Positions 23,561 through 31,803 of a stretch of DNA of 33,834 nucleotides are shown piece after piece. Within the stretch, counting starts at the first letter, position 1. Every line of letters begins with the position of its first letter. A program made the position numbers and the translations under genes. The notes beneath the pieces are model-generated. The model made no database searches and was not told the origin of the DNA. It saw only the letters and a program-made list of their open reading frames with translations. The stretch is taken from positions 1 to 33,834 of the forward strand of contig DATMYQ010000023.1 in the NCBI GenBank assembly GCA_035560935.1. Reading direction: 5' to 3'. The stretch comes from DATMYQ01 sp035560935 (GTDB lineage Bacteria; Bacillota; Negativicutes; Sporomusales; Sporomusaceae).

Positions 23561-25105
23561 TCACCTCCCATTATCCTGTTTAAGGTTCGGCGTCAATCCT
23601 TTTTTTCCTGCCAATTGGGTTAACCGCGGCCAGAACTTATCCTGGCAATGCAGTAATTGTCCGGCGCACAAACGATACACCGCGGTGTCGCCGGCAAAAG
23701 GATCCGCCACATCGCCCGTCTCAACAGCAAACTCGGTCACGGTAAAGGTTTTTTCCGCCGCTGGCGGCCAATAACGGCCAATTTCCCGCTGATGTCCCGC
23801 GGTCATCGTTAGTATCAAATCAGCCTCGCCCACGGCCGTATCCGTCAATGGCCGCGCCCGGTGAGACTGCAAATCAATGCCGCGTTCCGCCATCGCGTGA
23901 AACGCGCCGGCGGAAGCCGGTCCCCTGCCTGCGGCCAGTCCGGCGGAACTGGCTTCTATCCGCCCTTCCCAACCCGACTGACAAATCTGCTGGTTAAGCA
24001 GCGCCGCTGCCATCGGGCTGCGGCAGGTATTGCCGGTGCAGACAAACAGCACACGGAATTTCCTGCGAACCAGGTCATGACCAGCCGCTTTGCGCAAACG
24101 GTTCATTACCGCCAGGCCCAGTCCGGCCTCATCCACACCTTCCGCATAAATGATATCGACCGGATGTTCGTCAAAATACCGCAAAGCGCTGTACAGTCCG
24201 GCGGCAATTTCCCGTAACCGCAGACGAGATCCGTATACAGCCGCCACGACGCCGTCCGGCAGTTCCGCGGCCATTTCCCGGCAAACTACCGCGCCAACCC
24301 GCCGTCCCGCCGTCAGTTCCCGGCGAATTTCCGTCCGCAGTAATGTTTGTCCGGCGAGCCCGGTTTCTTCCACCAGACGCATCGGGGCCGCCGGTGCGTA
24401 GTGAGTGTATTTCATGCCCGGCGAACGGGGGACGGCAACGGCAGCGCCAATTGCCGGATCAATGTTTACGGTCCCCACCGCTTCCGCCAGCATCTCCCGG
24501 GTGATTCCTCCCGGTCGCAGCAATATCGGTGTTTCAGCGCTGCAATCCACCACGGTGGATTCCAGTCCGATGCGGCAAGCGCCGGCATCCAGAATCACAT
24601 CCACCCGGCCATCCAAATCCGCGGCCACTGCCTGAGCATCGGTAGGGCTGGGCCGTCCCGAAACATTGGCACTGGGCGCGGCCAGCGGTACGCCGGCCAG
24701 TTCAATTAACCGCCGGGCCACGATCGAGTCCGGCATCCGGACCGCGACGGTATCCAGGCCGCCGGTCACCGCATCCGGTACCAAATCGGTCCGCGGCAGC
24801 ACCAGGGTCAACGGACCGGGCCAAAAACGTTCCATCAATGTTTTCGCCTTCGGCGGCACTGACTTCACCAACGCCTCCAGTTCCTCCGTTGCGGCAATAT
24901 GCAGGATCAGCGGATTGTCCGCCGGCCGGCCTTTGGCCTGAAAAATCTTCGCCACCGCGTCTTCGTTCAGTCCGTCGGCGCCCAACCCGTATACCGTTTC
25001 CGTTGGAAAAGCCACCAGCCCGCCGCGGCGGATCACTTCCGCCGCGGCTTGCATCGAAGGTTCATCAGGCGATTTGCTATCCACAACATAATATTCGGTA
25101 CGCAT
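23561..25105 (-). CDS. Fusion: threonylcarbamoyl-AMP synthase (TsaC/Sua5) with protein-arginine phosphatase (YwlE-like)
   Basis: Protein of 514 residues joining two enzymes. Residues about 15-200 are a YrdC/TsaC domain (PTETVYGLGAD at 34-44, KGRPADNPLILHI, PSANVSG), followed by KYTHYAP (232-238) and a Sua5-type C-terminal domain to about 345. It makes threonylcarbamoyl-AMP for t6A37 of tRNA. Residues about 350-500 are a low-molecular-weight phosphatase with the loop C356-TGNTC-R362-S and catalytic Asp468 in ADPF. Thr360 is the residue that favours phosphoarginine in YwlE; tyrosine phosphatases have a larger residue. In Bacillus these are separate genes (ywlC, ywlE) at this same locus. The ATG at 25105 has AAGGAGGG upstream. 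Confidence 0.92.
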   Translation of the reverse strand: MRTEYYVVDSKSPDEPSMQAAAEVIRRGGLVAFPTETVYGLGADGLNEDAVAKIFQAKGRPADNPLILHIAATEELEALVKSVPPKAKTLMERFWPGPLTLVLPRTDLVPDAVTGGLDTVAVRMPDSIVARRLIELAGVPLAAPSANVSGRPSPTDAQAVAADLDGRVDVILDAGACRIGLESTVVDCSAETPILLRPGGITREMLAEAVGTVNIDPAIGAAVAVPRSPGMKYTHYAPAAPMRLVEETGLAGQTLLRTEIRRELTAGRRVGAVVCREMAAELPDGVVAAVYGSRLRLREIAAGLYSALRYFDEHPVDIIYAEGVDEAGLGLAVMNRLRKAAGHDLVRRKFRVLFVCTGNTCRSPMAAALLNQQICQSGWEGRIEASSAGLAAGRGPASAGAFHAMAERGIDLQSHRARPLTDTAVGEADLILTMTAGHQREIGRYWPPAAEKTFTVTEFAVETGDVADPFAGDTAVYRLCAGQLLHCQDKFWPRLTQLAGKKGLTPNLKQDNGR

Positions 25106-25108
25106 TTT

Positions 25109-26002
25109 TCATCCCTCCTTAACGGCCCGGAAAATAATCACCCGTTCGATACCGGCGTAATCTTTTATCACCGCTTCCGCCGCCAGCCGCTGCGGATCCG
25201 CCAGCGCCACAACAGCCGCCGCCTGATCAATTCCCACCTCCAGCGCCAGAAAGCCGCCGGGGTTCAAATAATTATCGCTTTCCGCTACTAGGCGCCGGTA
25301 AAAATCAAGGCCATCGGTTCCTCCGGCTAACGCCAGCCGGGGTTCCTGATGAACCTCCGGCGCCAGCTGCGCCAGATGTCCGTCAGGGATATACGGTGGA
25401 TTCGACAAAATTGCATCAAATTTTTCTCCCGCCAAAGGGATAAACAAGTCCCCCAGGCGGCATTCCAGCCGTTCGCCAAGCTCATGGCGTTGACCATTGG
25501 CAGCCGCCACGTTCAGTGCTTCCGGTGAAATATCCACCGCAATGCCACGGGCGGCCGGCAAACGATGCAGCAGACTGACGATGATGGCACCACTGCCGGT
25601 TCCCAGATCCGCCAGGCGCGGCGCCGCGACCACCCCCAGACGTTCCTGCGCTGCTTCGACCAAAATTTCCGTATCCGGCCGGGGAATCAGCACCGACGCC
25701 GAGACGGAGAACTCCAGTCCCATAAACTCCCGGTGCCCCGTAATATACGCCACCGGTTGCCGGGCTGCCCGCCGCCGGACGTTTTCCCGGTACGCGGCCA
25801 ATTCCCTGCCCTCCAGCGGCTGATCAAAATGAACGTACAAATAGAGCCGGTCTGTTTCCAACACATGGGAAAGCAGCACCTCGGCATCCAGACGGGAATT
25901 TTCCACGCCTTTGCTGTCGAAGTACTGCCGGGTCCAGTTCAAAATTGAACCAATTGTCCAGGTGCCGGGGGTTTCCGGCCCTTTATTTGTCTGCACCGTC
26001 AT
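25109..26002 (-). CDS. prmC: Release factor glutamine methyltransferase PrmC
   Basis: About 297 residues. It methylates the glutamine of the GGQ motif in release factors. It has an N-terminal helical domain, the SAM-binding ADLGTGSGA (131-139) and the catalytic NPPYIP (201-206); RPDTEILVE precedes the SAM motif. Its substrate gene prfA is directly upstream. The start is uncertain: the ATG at 26002 has only a weak site, and an in-frame TTG lies at 26011. Its stop overlaps the ribosome site of the fusion gene. Confidence 0.94.
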   Translation of the reverse strand: MTVQTNKGPETPGTWTIGSILNWTRQYFDSKGVENSRLDAEVLLSHVLETDRLYLYVHFDQPLEGRELAAYRENVRRRAARQPVAYITGHREFMGLEFSVSASVLIPRPDTEILVEAAQERLGVVAAPRLADLGTGSGAIIVSLLHRLPAARGIAVDISPEALNVAAANGQRHELGERLECRLGDLFIPLAGEKFDAILSNPPYIPDGHLAQLAPEVHQEPRLALAGGTDGLDFYRRLVAESDNYLNPGGFLALEVGIDQAAAVVALADPQRLAAEAVIKDYAGIERVIIFRAVKEG

Positions 26003-26036
26003 ATTTCCCAACCGCCAAACCGTTTTTTATTTTCGT

Positions 26037-27104
26037 TTATTCCACGTCTTGCATTTGCTGACTCTGGGCCGCCGTCACCAATCCGGAAATCAGTTCGTCA
26101 ATGTCACCGTTCAAAATAAAGTCCAGCTTATGCAGGGTCAGACCAATTCGGTGGTCGGTTACCCGCCCTTGCGGGAAATTATAAGTACGAATCCGTTCAC
26201 TGCGGTCACCGGTTCCCACCTGGCTTTTACGATTTTCCGCCACTCCCGCCATTTGCGCCTGCTCTGCCAGTTCCAAAACTTTGGCCCGCAGTACCCGCAT
26301 CGCTTTATCCTTGTTTTTCAACTGCGATTTTTCATCCTGACACTGGACCACTACGCCGGTGGGCAAATGGGTAATCCGCACCGCCGACTCGGTTTTGTTT
26401 ACGTGCTGGCCGCCGGCGCCGCTGGCGCAATAGGTATCGATCCGTAAATCATTGCTGCTAATCTCCACTTCCACGTCTTCCGCTTCCGGCAATACCGCCA
26501 CCGTTACCGTGGAAGTATGGATCCGGCCGCTGGATTCCGTGGTGGGTATCCGCTGGACCCGGTGAACGCCGCTTTCATATTTCAGCTTCGAATACGCACC
26601 GTCACCCTCGATAACAAATACCACTTCCTTAAACCCGCCCAGATCCGGAGCGTTGGCATCAAGGATTTCCGTTCGCCAGCCCTGTGATTCGGCATAACGG
26701 GTATACATACGAAACAGATCACCGGCAAACAGGGCCGCTTCATCACCGCCGGCACCGCCGCGAATCTCTACAATCACATTTTTATCATCATTGGGATCTT
26801 TGGGCAGCAGCAGAACCTTCAATTCCGCTTCCAACACCCGGACTTTCTCCCGGGCTTCCTCGTGTTCGGCCTCAACCATCTGACGGAAATCGTCATCCAG
26901 TTTATCTCGCATCAATTCCCGGGCTTCGTTCATTGCCTGGTTTGCCTGGCGATATTCACGAAACTTCACCACCAGCGGTGTCATTTTGGCATGTGTCCGG
27001 GTCAGCTTCTGCCACTCCCCCATATTCGCCATCACCGCTGGGTCGCTGATCATCGACTCCAGCTCCAGATATCGGTCTTCAATCGCCTGCAGCTTATCTA
27101 GCAT
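26037..27104 (-). CDS. prfA: Peptide chain release factor 1
   Basis: Protein of 355 residues. It reads UAA and UAG at the ribosome. The GGQ motif is at residues 231-233 in GAGGQHVNKTESAVR, and the anticodon-like PAT-type motif region is IPTTESSGRIHTST (186-199). MLDKLQAIEDRYLELE is the usual N-terminus. The ATG at 27104 has GAGGGAG upstream. It is followed by prmC, which modifies it. Confidence 0.97.
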   Translation of the reverse strand: MLDKLQAIEDRYLELESMISDPAVMANMGEWQKLTRTHAKMTPLVVKFREYRQANQAMNEARELMRDKLDDDFRQMVEAEHEEAREKVRVLEAELKVLLLPKDPNDDKNVIVEIRGGAGGDEAALFAGDLFRMYTRYAESQGWRTEILDANAPDLGGFKEVVFVIEGDGAYSKLKYESGVHRVQRIPTTESSGRIHTSTVTVAVLPEAEDVEVEISSNDLRIDTYCASGAGGQHVNKTESAVRITHLPTGVVVQCQDEKSQLKNKDKAMRVLRAKVLELAEQAQMAGVAENRKSQVGTGDRSERIRTYNFPQGRVTDHRIGLTLHKLDFILNGDIDELISGLVTAAQSQQMQDVE

Positions 27105-27173
27105 CTTGCTCCCTCACTCTGCTCATTTCCCGCTTCATTACTTTTTATTGGCAAACCACATAATCAGTGTTTC

Positions 27174-28094
27174 CTAAGAAATCCGTTCCGTTCCGCTATC
27201 GGGAAAAATCGCCGCCGGTTCCGGAGGGCGCACCGCGTTTAACGCGGCAATGGCCACCTCAATCTGGTCGTCACTGGGTTCCCGGGTGGTCAGCTGCTGC
27301 AGCCACAGACCGGGAGCAATGGCGCAGGCCACCCATTTTTTATCGCTGCGACCGGCAAACCGGATGATCTCATAGGCCAGTCCCGCGACTACCGGCAACA
27401 GTACAATGCGGGACACAATCCGCAGCCACAGGTCGGGCCAGCCCAAAAACGCAAACATCACAATGCTGACGACCATTACAATCAGCAGAAAATTCGTTCC
27501 ACAACGCGGATGCAACCGGCTGTAAGGACGAATATTCTCCACTTCCAGCGGCACACCGGCTTCATAGGCATGAATTGCTTTGTGTTCGGCGCCATGATAC
27601 TGAAATACGCGCTGGATATCCTTCATTAACGAAATCCCCGTGACATAGGCAAAAAAAATCGCCAGCCTCAGCAATCCCTCGAACAAATTCAGTAACCGTG
27701 GATCCGTGACGGCACTGTGAATGTATTTGGCGGCGAACGTCGGAATCACCACAAACAATACCACGGCCAGTCCCAAAGCAAAGACCATAGTCATCGCAAT
27801 TTCCCGGGCCGTCAGTTCCTCACCCTCTTCTCCCGCCGCCTGAGCGGAAAAAGACAGCGCTTTCAGTCCATATACCAAGGATTCGACCAACGCCACAACG
27901 CCGCGAATCATCGGTTTTTTTAAGATCGGATACCGGTCGGTCACCGATACCAGCGGTTCCGTGCGAATCACAATCGTTCCGGCCGGTTCCCGCACCGCGG
28001 TGGCAATTTCCCGGGCTCCGCGCATCATCACACCTTCAATGACAGCCTGCCCACCGATAAAAGGCTTGGGATTCGTGGTTTGTGTTATATTCAT
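27174..28094 (-). CDS. DUF1385 family membrane protein
   Basis: About 306 residues. The signature GGQAVIEGVMMRGAREIATAVR and FQYHGAEHKAIHAYEAG with SRLHPRCGTNFLL are characteristic of DUF1385. Four or five membrane helices lie between residues about 100 and 250. These proteins commonly sit beside rpmE and prfA in Firmicutes; their function is not established. The ATG at 28094 follows AAAGG; an in-frame start at 28130 lies in the hairpin of the leader. A role in translation is suggested only by position. Confidence 0.88.
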   Translation of the reverse strand: MNITQTTNPKPFIGGQAVIEGVMMRGAREIATAVREPAGTIVIRTEPLVSVTDRYPILKKPMIRGVVALVESLVYGLKALSFSAQAAGEEGEELTAREIAMTMVFALGLAVVLFVVIPTFAAKYIHSAVTDPRLLNLFEGLLRLAIFFAYVTGISLMKDIQRVFQYHGAEHKAIHAYEAGVPLEVENIRPYSRLHPRCGTNFLLIVMVVSIVMFAFLGWPDLWLRIVSRIVLLPVVAGLAYEIIRFAGRSDKKWVACAIAPGLWLQQLTTREPSDDQIEVAIAALNAVRPPEPAAIFPDSGTERIS

Positions 28095-28115
28095 TTGCGG
28101 CTGCCTTTCTTTCCT

Positions 28116-28157
28116 GGCCGGATTAACCAAATATGGGAACTGCCAGCTAATCCGGCC
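28116..28157 (-). repeat. 10-bp inverted repeat in the DUF1385 leader
   Basis: GGCCGGATTA and TAATCCGGCC pair perfectly around a 22-base loop. It lies between the rpmE terminator hairpin and the DUF1385 ribosome site, about 22 bases before the start. Confidence 0.5.
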
Positions 28158-28171
28158 GCGGAATATAAGTA

Positions 28172-28195
28172 CAGCAGAGCATCGCTGCTCTGCTG
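28172..28195 (-). terminator. Hairpin after rpmE, probable partial terminator
   Basis: CAGCAGAGCA pairs with TGCTCTGCTG over 10 bp with a GCGA loop, 13 bases after the rpmE stop. It is followed by TACTTATATT, a weak T-tract, so read-through into DUF1385 is likely. Confidence 0.6.
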
Positions 28196-28208
28196 CCCTA
28201 ACTCTTTG

Positions 28209-28409
28209 TTATTGCTGACCGTAACGTTTGTTGAACTTCTCAACCCGTCCGCCGGCGGCAATCATCCGCTGCTGTCCGGTATAGAACGGATGGCACTTGG
28301 AGCAGACATCCACACGAAGTTCTTTTTTTATGGAACCGGTCATGAAAGTGTTGCCACAACCGCAACTTACTTTCGCCTCATGGAAATTCGGATGAATTTT
28401 CTCTTTCAT
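28209..28409 (-). CDS. rpmE: 50S ribosomal protein L31 (zinc-binding type)
   Basis: About 66 residues. MKEKIHPNFHEAKVSCGCGNTF and DVCSKCHPFYTGQQ give the four cysteines (CxC and CxxC) of the zinc-containing L31 form. The ATG at 28409 has GAGGTG nine bases upstream; the GTG at 28421 is within that site. It has its own strong promoter 50-75 bases upstream. It precedes DUF1385 and prfA as in many Firmicutes. Confidence 0.96.
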   Translation of the reverse strand: MKEKIHPNFHEAKVSCGCGNTFMTGSIKKELRVDVCSKCHPFYTGQQRMIAAGGRVEKFNKRYGQQ

Positions 28410-28456
28410 CGTATCTTGCACCTCACTTTATTGACCACTTGATTTACGCGTTCTTA

Positions 28457-28485
28457 AGTATATCACACTGAAATTACTTGTGCAA
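28457..28485 (-). promoter_or_regulatory. Strong sigma-A promoter of rpmE
   Basis: Minus strand: TTGCAC (28480-28485), exactly 17 bases, TATACT (28457-28462), with TGA before the -10. The transcript would start about 40 bases before the rpmE ATG. Confidence 0.7.
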
Positions 28486-28514
28486 TATTTTCGTGATGTT
28501 TCTTTAGCGATTAT

Positions 28515-29045
28515 TTATTGGTTTTTCTTTGCTTCATCCAGCGCCTGTTTATAAGCGGTCAGTTTCAGGAACCAGGTATCCTCATCGGTCCCCGGAATGA
28601 TTCGCACCCACCGGACCGGTGAATATTGGACCTTATTATTTTCCAGTTCCCGGCCACTGTCGTCAAAATCGGCAACTTCCAGCAGCTGATAGTGACGGTC
28701 CCGGACACGAAACCAGTAGCGAAACATCCGATAGGATAAATTTTGATACGCTCCCACCGGCATTTTATTAAGCAAGCGCAGGTTTTCCTCTTCACTGACT
28801 CCTTCGTCAACAAATTGCAGACGGATCCAGACGTCCAGATGTTGCTCCGTGGTGTAAGGATCTTTCGCCAGGCCAAAGGTTACTTTATCAAAATAATAAT
28901 ACCCTTTATTATTATCATTCAGCCACTCATAACGGTCCCCGCCCGGCTTTCCCTGCGCCTGAACAGCAGTCAACGGCACGAACAATACCAACAGCAGTAT
29001 CAGCAGTCCCATGACATGTCGCAGTTTGTTTATTGTATGCAACAT
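28515..29045 (-). CDS. Exported protein of unknown function
   Basis: About 176 residues that I do not recognise. A signal peptide (residues about 10-31, GLLILLLVLFVPLTAVQAQG) is followed by a mature part rich in Tyr, Trp, Arg and Asp, with a periodic beta-like pattern: YEWLNDNNKGYYYFDKVTF, LDVWIRLQFVD, YRMFRYWFRVRDRHYQLLEVADFDD, SPVRWVRIIPGTDED. No cysteine follows the signal, so it is not a lipoprotein; it probably lies in the periplasm. The ATG at 29045 has GAGGTG five bases upstream, overlapping the gluQ end. It could be cotranscribed with gluQ. I assign no function. Confidence 0.75.
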   Translation of the reverse strand: MLHTINKLRHVMGLLILLLVLFVPLTAVQAQGKPGGDRYEWLNDNNKGYYYFDKVTFGLAKDPYTTEQHLDVWIRLQFVDEGVSEEENLRLLNKMPVGAYQNLSYRMFRYWFRVRDRHYQLLEVADFDDSGRELENNKVQYSPVRWVRIIPGTDEDTWFLKLTAYKQALDEAKKNQ

Positions 29046-29059
29046 TTCCACACCTCACT

Positions 29060-30097
29060 TTACTCTTCGCCAAATATTGAACCGGCCATCGCCGACGCAT
29101 GCCAGCGTCGATCCCGGGCATCCTCTGTCACCAACACGGCGCGTTCAGATAATCGACCCAACGAAAATTTTTCTATCAGTTCGCGTGCGGTGATCGGCTG
29201 CCATTCAGGCAATAGCCCACCCTTCCAGGCCAGGTATCCGACAACCGTTTCTGCCGCAATGCCCTGCCGTCTAAGAGCAGCCAGCGTCAGATCTCCATCC
29301 CGTTTCGACAAACGCCGGCCATCCCCAGCACACAGCAAAGGCACATGGGCAAAGGTCGGCGCCGCTTGCCCCAACAACTGGTACAGCAGCAGTTGCCGGG
29401 GCGTGGACACCAACAAGTCACTGCCACGCACCACATGAGTAATCCCCATCGCGGCGTCATCCACGACCACCGCCAACTGGTACGCTGCCACACCGTCGGA
29501 ACGGCAAATAATAAAGTCCCCCACCTCCCGGGACACATCCTGGGCCACCGGTCCATACACTCCATCCTGAAACCGCCAGATTCCCGGCGGCACTTTCAGC
29601 CGCCAGGCCGGCGACCGCTGCGTGTGCCGCCATTCATCGACCGCTTCCGGCAATAATTCCCGGCAAAAGCCCGGATATACCCATTCGCCATCGTTGCCGT
29701 GCGGTGCTGATGCCACAGAGCGCAGGCGGTCCCGGGAGCAATAGCAGGGGTAGGCCAAACCCCGTTGCGTCAGCACTGCCAGCACATCCTGATATAGCTG
29801 GCGACGCCGGTCCTGGCAATAGGGTCCATACGGGCCACCCACATCCGGTCCCTCATCCCAGTCCAGCCCCAGCCAGGTCATATCCCGCATCAGCTGTTTC
29901 GCATAGGAGGCTCGCGAACGATCCGGGTCCAGGTCTTCCACCCGCAACACCATCACTCCGCCCGCTTGCCGGACCAACAGCCAGGAAACCAGCGCCGACC
30001 AGGCATTCCCCAGATGCATTTCACCCGTGGGACTGGGAGCAAAACGTCCCCTGACTGTGGCACGACCATTTTCGGCGGGAAATTTCATTAGTTCCAT
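29060..30097 (-). CDS. gluQ: Glutamyl-Q tRNA(Asp) synthetase
   Basis: Protein of 345 residues, the catalytic half of a glutamyl-tRNA synthetase without an anticodon-binding domain. FAPSPTGEMHLGNA (19-32) carries the HIGH-type motif, and LSKRD at 263-267 the KMSKS-type motif. A zinc site CYC (118-120) with Tyr141 and Cys145 is the GluQRS pattern. Such enzymes attach glutamate to queuosine at position 34 of tRNA-Asp, not to a tRNA 3' end. The ATG at 30097 has GGAG ten bases upstream; a second ATG is at 30088. The enzyme is best known from Proteobacteria. Confidence 0.88.
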   Translation of the reverse strand: MELMKFPAENGRATVRGRFAPSPTGEMHLGNAWSALVSWLLVRQAGGVMVLRVEDLDPDRSRASYAKQLMRDMTWLGLDWDEGPDVGGPYGPYCQDRRRQLYQDVLAVLTQRGLAYPCYCSRDRLRSVASAPHGNDGEWVYPGFCRELLPEAVDEWRHTQRSPAWRLKVPPGIWRFQDGVYGPVAQDVSREVGDFIICRSDGVAAYQLAVVVDDAAMGITHVVRGSDLLVSTPRQLLLYQLLGQAAPTFAHVPLLCAGDGRRLSKRDGDLTLAALRRQGIAAETVVGYLAWKGGLLPEWQPITARELIEKFSLGRLSERAVLVTEDARDRRWHASAMAGSIFGEE

Positions 30098-30167
30098 AAA
30101 GCATTTTCTCCATCCAGTAAGCGAATCCTGCCACTATCCACAATGGCCTGCAAAGAAATCCCTTTTA

Positions 30168-31109
30168 TTACCGCAAAACGTCCCGCAAAACCCGCAGTGC
30201 GTTGCCACTAAAAATTTTCTCTGTTTCCGTTGTAGAAAACCCTTGGCGCTGTAATGCCGTAACCAGTTTGTCCATTTCGCCCATATCATTGATTTCCAGT
30301 TTGGGTTCAATACCGTCAAAATCGGTGCCAATGGCCAACACATCCATTCCCCCGACATTGCGGATATGCCACAGATGCCGGACCATATCCTCCACCCGGC
30401 TCAGACTGGCAGAGCCCAGAAAACCCGCACAGAAATTCAGTCCGGTCACGCCGCCCTTTTCCGCCAATAAGCGAAGCATGTCATCGTTCAGATTACGGGT
30501 ATGATCCCAAACCGTCCGGGCATTGGAATGCGAAGCCACAAAGGGCCGGGAACTGCCATGGGCCACGTCATAAAATCCCTGATCCGATAAATGCGATACA
30601 TCGATGATCATCCCCAAGCGGTTCATTTCCGCCACGGCGTCATGCCCAAAAGACGTCAGTCCCTGCCGCTGGCATTCGGTCCGGCAGTTGGGGAAACCGA
30701 TTTCATTGGGATAATTCCAGGTCAGCGTGAGCAAGCGGACACCCCGCTCATACACCTGGTGCAGTTTTTCCATACTCCCCTGCAGTACGCCGCCCTCTTC
30801 AATCGCCAGCAGCGCCGACATCTTTCCTTGCCGCTGGTTATGGATAATTTCCTCATAACTACCGGCAAAAGAGATCTCGTCCTGATTTTTATCCAGCTCC
30901 CGGTAGAAGCAATCCGCCATCTGCTGATAGCGTTCCCAGGGATTGGCTGTTTTCTCAAGATTTACAAACAAGGCGAACACCTGCGCCAGCGAATCGGCCC
31001 GACGCATTTTCTCCAGATCCACGTGAAAATGGTTGCGGCGTAGCTCCGCCCCACTATCTTGGTCCATCAACTGCAGAATCGTATCACAATGCAAATCAAC
31101 TAAATTCAT
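30168..31109 (-). CDS. Membrane dipeptidase family (peptidase M19) enzyme
   Basis: About 313 residues. Metal ligands of the M19 fold are visible: HCD near the start (LVDLHCDT), the bridging Glu in AIEEGG, and later His residues in DVSHLSD and SHSNAR. GTDFDGIE follows. The family hydrolyses dipeptides, often of D-amino acids; the exact substrate here is unknown. It has no signal peptide, so it is probably cytoplasmic. The ATG at 31109 has AAGGA upstream; upstream in-frame codons have no support. A 10-bp hairpin separates it from the pfpI-like gene. Confidence 0.9.
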   Translation of the reverse strand: MNLVDLHCDTILQLMDQDSGAELRRNHFHVDLEKMRRADSLAQVFALFVNLEKTANPWERYQQMADCFYRELDKNQDEISFAGSYEEIIHNQRQGKMSALLAIEEGGVLQGSMEKLHQVYERGVRLLTLTWNYPNEIGFPNCRTECQRQGLTSFGHDAVAEMNRLGMIIDVSHLSDQGFYDVAHGSSRPFVASHSNARTVWDHTRNLNDDMLRLLAEKGGVTGLNFCAGFLGSASLSRVEDMVRHLWHIRNVGGMDVLAIGTDFDGIEPKLEINDMGEMDKLVTALQRQGFSTTETEKIFSGNALRVLRDVLR

Positions 31110-31207
31110 TCCGTCCACGTCCTTCTGGCGCTTCCCGCGCCATGTTTTCAAAAAACGCGCGGCGCATTTTTCGCAACGCATTTACAAGTTTCGATATGTT
31201 CACAACA

Positions 31208-31234
31208 GGCGGACTGCTTTTTTCGCAGTCCGCC
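31208..31234 (-). terminator. Hairpin after the DJ-1/PfpI gene
   Basis: GGCGGACTGC and GCAGTCCGCC pair over 10 bp around a 7-base A-rich loop, 10 bases after the stop at 31245. The following TGTTGTG is T-poor, so termination is probably incomplete. Confidence 0.45.
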
Positions 31235-31244
31235 CACAACCGGG

Positions 31245-31778
31245 TCAAACGCCGTATTTCGCCGCGATCACTTCCAAAAACACCTTCATGTATTCCGGCA
31301 GATCCGGCGGTCGGCGGCTGGAAACCAGGTTTTTATCCACAACCACCGGCTCGTCCCGCCAAATCGCCCCGGCATTTTCCATATCATCCCGGATGCCCGG
31401 CGTACTGGTCACCTGACGTCCCGTCAAAATCCGGGCCGATGCCAGCACCCAACCGGCATGGCAGATTTGCCCAATGGGTTTATCGTCCCGGTTGAACTCC
31501 TGCACCAACCGGATGACCTCCGGATAACGCCGGAGTTTGTCCGGAGCCCAACCGCCCGGAACCAGCAAAATTTCGTAATCTGTCGCGCGGACGTTAAGAA
31601 AACTGCAATCCGATATCGCCGGCACGCCATACTTGCCCGTATAGGCCGCACCGGCTTTCTCGGCGGCCAGTTTGACCTGCACCCCCGCTTCCCGCAAACG
31701 CAAAACCGGATACCAAAGTTCCAAGTCCTCAAAATCATCCGCCAACAGTTGCAACGCCCGCAGTTTTTTCATCGCCAT
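31245..31778 (-). CDS. DJ-1/PfpI family protein
   Basis: Protein of 177 residues. The nucleophile-elbow ICHAGW contains Cys106 and His107, preceded by LLVPGGWAPDKLRR. This is the PfpI-like intracellular subgroup, whose members act as glyoxalase-type or stress enzymes; a true protease role is doubtful. The ATG at 31778 has GGAGG eight bases upstream, and a second ATG is two codons on. It lies between the amidohydrolase and the dipeptidase. The exact reaction is unknown. Confidence 0.9.
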   Translation of the reverse strand: MAMKKLRALQLLADDFEDLELWYPVLRLREAGVQVKLAAEKAGAAYTGKYGVPAISDCSFLNVRATDYEILLVPGGWAPDKLRRYPEVIRLVQEFNRDDKPIGQICHAGWVLASARILTGRQVTSTPGIRDDMENAGAIWRDEPVVVDKNLVSSRRPPDLPEYMKVFLEVIAAKYGV

Positions 31779-31803
31779 GATTCCAGCCTCCGTTTCCTCA
31801 TTT

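Noticed and set aside
22714..23583. A 289-codon open frame on the plus strand opposite ywlG-like and rpiB genes
   Set aside because: It shadows two conserved genes and shows no domain or ribosome site.
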